Below, in pieces: positions 5,640-6,443 of a stretch of DNA of 6,443 bases. This stretch comes from an uncultured Clostridiaceae bacterium (GTDB lineage: Bacteria > Bacillota > Clostridia > Lachnospirales > Lachnospiraceae). The stretch spans positions 1-6,443 of the forward strand of contig CAMWOF010000135.1 in the NCBI GenBank assembly GCA_947175805.1, written 5' to 3'. The notes under the pieces were generated by a model, which was given only the letters and a program-made list of their open reading frames with translations, was not told the origin of the DNA and did no database searches. A program made the position numbers and the translations under genes. The number at the start of each line of letters is the position of its first letter. Position 1 is the stretch's first letter.

Positions 5640-6337
5640 ATGGCTTCCTCCCTGATAAAGCTATAAAGCGCCTCCTTAAAGGCTTTCTCCTTTGCGCGGC
5701 TTACCGGCAGATGAGAGCCGTCCTCCATGACTGCATCCCGCCCCGTCACCCTTGACACATGGGCAAGGTTCACCAGATACCCCCGATGAATTCTGAAAAA
5801 ACCATACCTCCTGCATTCCTCCTCATAATCGGACAGATTGTAGCGGTTCAAATATGTCCCCTGCACCGTCACCACCCGAATGTTCTGATTCTGCGCCTCC
5901 ATATAAAGAATATCTGATATACTGACGCTTACCATACTGTCCTCCGCCCGCAGAAGGAGCCGCCGCTCCCGCTTCTCCCGCTCCAAAAGCCAGTTGATAA
6001 TCTCTAAGAGTTTCTGTTTTGATACCGGCTTTGTGAGATACCGGAGGGCATTTACCTCATAGCCCTCTAAAGCATACTCTACATGTGAGGTCAGAAAGAC
6101 TATGACAATTTTCTCCTCCAATGCCCGAAGCTGTCTTGCCGTCTCAATGCCGTTTAATCCCGGCATCTCAATATCCAATATCACCAAATCATAGTGAGTG
6201 CGCGCCGCCGCCAAAAGCAGGCTTTGTCCGTCCTGGTAAATATCCGTCAACAGATCCAGGCTCTTATAGGCGTTCTCCAAGGCCTGACTCGTATTATTTA
6301 ATTGTATTTCATCATCATCACAAATTGCAATCCGCAT
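5636..6337 (-). CDS. LytTR-family response regulator (AgrA/LytR-like)
   Basis: A cytoplasmic DNA-binding response regulator of 233 aa, the usual length for this family. The receiver domain (about 1-120) has the acidic pair D8/D9 in ICDDDE, phosphoacceptor D55 in VILDIEMPG, T83 in FLTS and K103 in LTKPVS. The LytTR domain (about 128-230) has the block FRIHRGYLVNL (181-191), typical of the family. It should be phosphorylated by the kinase encoded directly downstream and bind 9-bp direct repeats. The best candidate target in the window is the repeat pair in front of the M48 gene (4288-4317). ATG 6337 is favoured because MRIAICDDDE is the standard beginning; its ribosome binding site is weak (GGGATGG, 6350-6344). 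No repeat pair of LytTR spacing was seen in its own 106-nt upstream region, so autoregulation is not supported here. Confidence 0.95.
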   Translation of the reverse strand: MRIAICDDDEIQLNNTSQALENAYKSLDLLTDIYQDGQSLLLAAARTHYDLVILDIEMPGLNGIETARQLRALEEKIVIVFLTSHVEYALEGYEVNALRYLTKPVSKQKLLEIINWLLEREKRERRLLLRAEDSMVSVSISDILYMEAQNQNIRVVTVQGTYLNRYNLSDYEEECRRYGFFRIHRGYLVNLAHVSRVTGRDAVMEDGSHLPVSRAKEKAFKEALYSFIREEAI

Positions 6338-6353
6338 TTATGCCCATCCCGAT

Positions 6354-6381
6354 ATCATATATTAAAAATTTAAATACCCAA
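6354..6381 (-). promoter_or_regulatory. Possible promoter of the two-component operon
   Basis: On the minus strand TTGGGT (6381-6376) is followed after 16 nt by TATGAT (6359-6354, 5 of 6). Transcription would start only about 10 nt before ATG 6337, cutting into the weak ribosome binding site, so the call is tentative. The rest of 6338-6443 holds an AT-rich stretch, a run of nine T on the minus strand (6400-6392) and no gene that can be supported. Confidence 0.28.
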
Positions 6382-6443
6382 GGATTGACATAAAAAAAAA
6401 TTGCAAGGCCCGCGGATCTTATAATGGTGAAAGGCGTGGTGGC

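Noticed and set aside
6385..6425. TTGACA (6385-6390) and TATAAT (6420-6425) on the plus strand as a promoter
   Set aside because: The spacing is 29 nt, far from the 16-18 nt needed, and no alternative -35 box with proper spacing exists. A gene beyond 6443 could still change this view.
6392..6428. Run of nine T on the minus strand as a terminator of an upstream gene
   Set aside because: The only stem before it (AAGATCCGCGGGCCTT) has a mismatch, a G-T pair and almost no loop, so no stable hairpin is supported.

Overview
The window looks like chromosomal DNA of a low-to-mid GC Gram-positive anaerobe of the class Clostridia, most likely Lachnospiraceae-like. This is an inference from strong AGGAGG-type ribosome binding sites, an AgrC/AgrA-style GHKL kinase with a LytTR regulator, sigma-A-like promoters and family types common in that group. 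No rRNA, tRNA, CRISPR array or mobile element was seen. All five genes lie on the minus strand, so transcription runs from high to low coordinates.

Layout in the direction of transcription: (1) 6337-4332, a two-component operon: a LytTR response regulator and a GHKL sensor kinase that share an ATGA stop/start overlap. It ends in a clear intrinsic terminator (4307-4266). (2) 4218-3178, an M48-family membrane metalloprotease with two membrane segments and a HEMAH zinc site. It has its own likely promoter, embedded in the preceding terminator and preceded by a pair of perfect 9-bp direct repeats 21 bp apart, which is the spacing LytTR regulators use. (3) 3050-5, a translationally coupled pair: a double zinc-ribbon polytopic membrane protein, then a secreted, membrane-anchored protein with two TPM-like domains and a Gly-rich tail. 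This pair has a promoter with a perfect TATAAT box and two 20-bp tandem repeats next to its -35 box. The last gene ends inside a perfect 20-bp inverted repeat at the window edge.

Working model (inference): the kinase senses an envelope or extracellular signal, and the LytTR regulator switches on the M48 protease and perhaps the zinc-ribbon/TPM membrane pair, giving a small membrane-maintenance or envelope-stress module. The protein families are known. The combination, the overlaid terminator/operator/promoter at 4255-4317 and the repeat array at 3131-3170 are the parts worth following up. Stretches without genes are 4219-4331 (113 nt), 3051-3177 (127 nt) and 6338-6443 (106 nt, window edge). 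None exceeds 300 nt, and all are described below.
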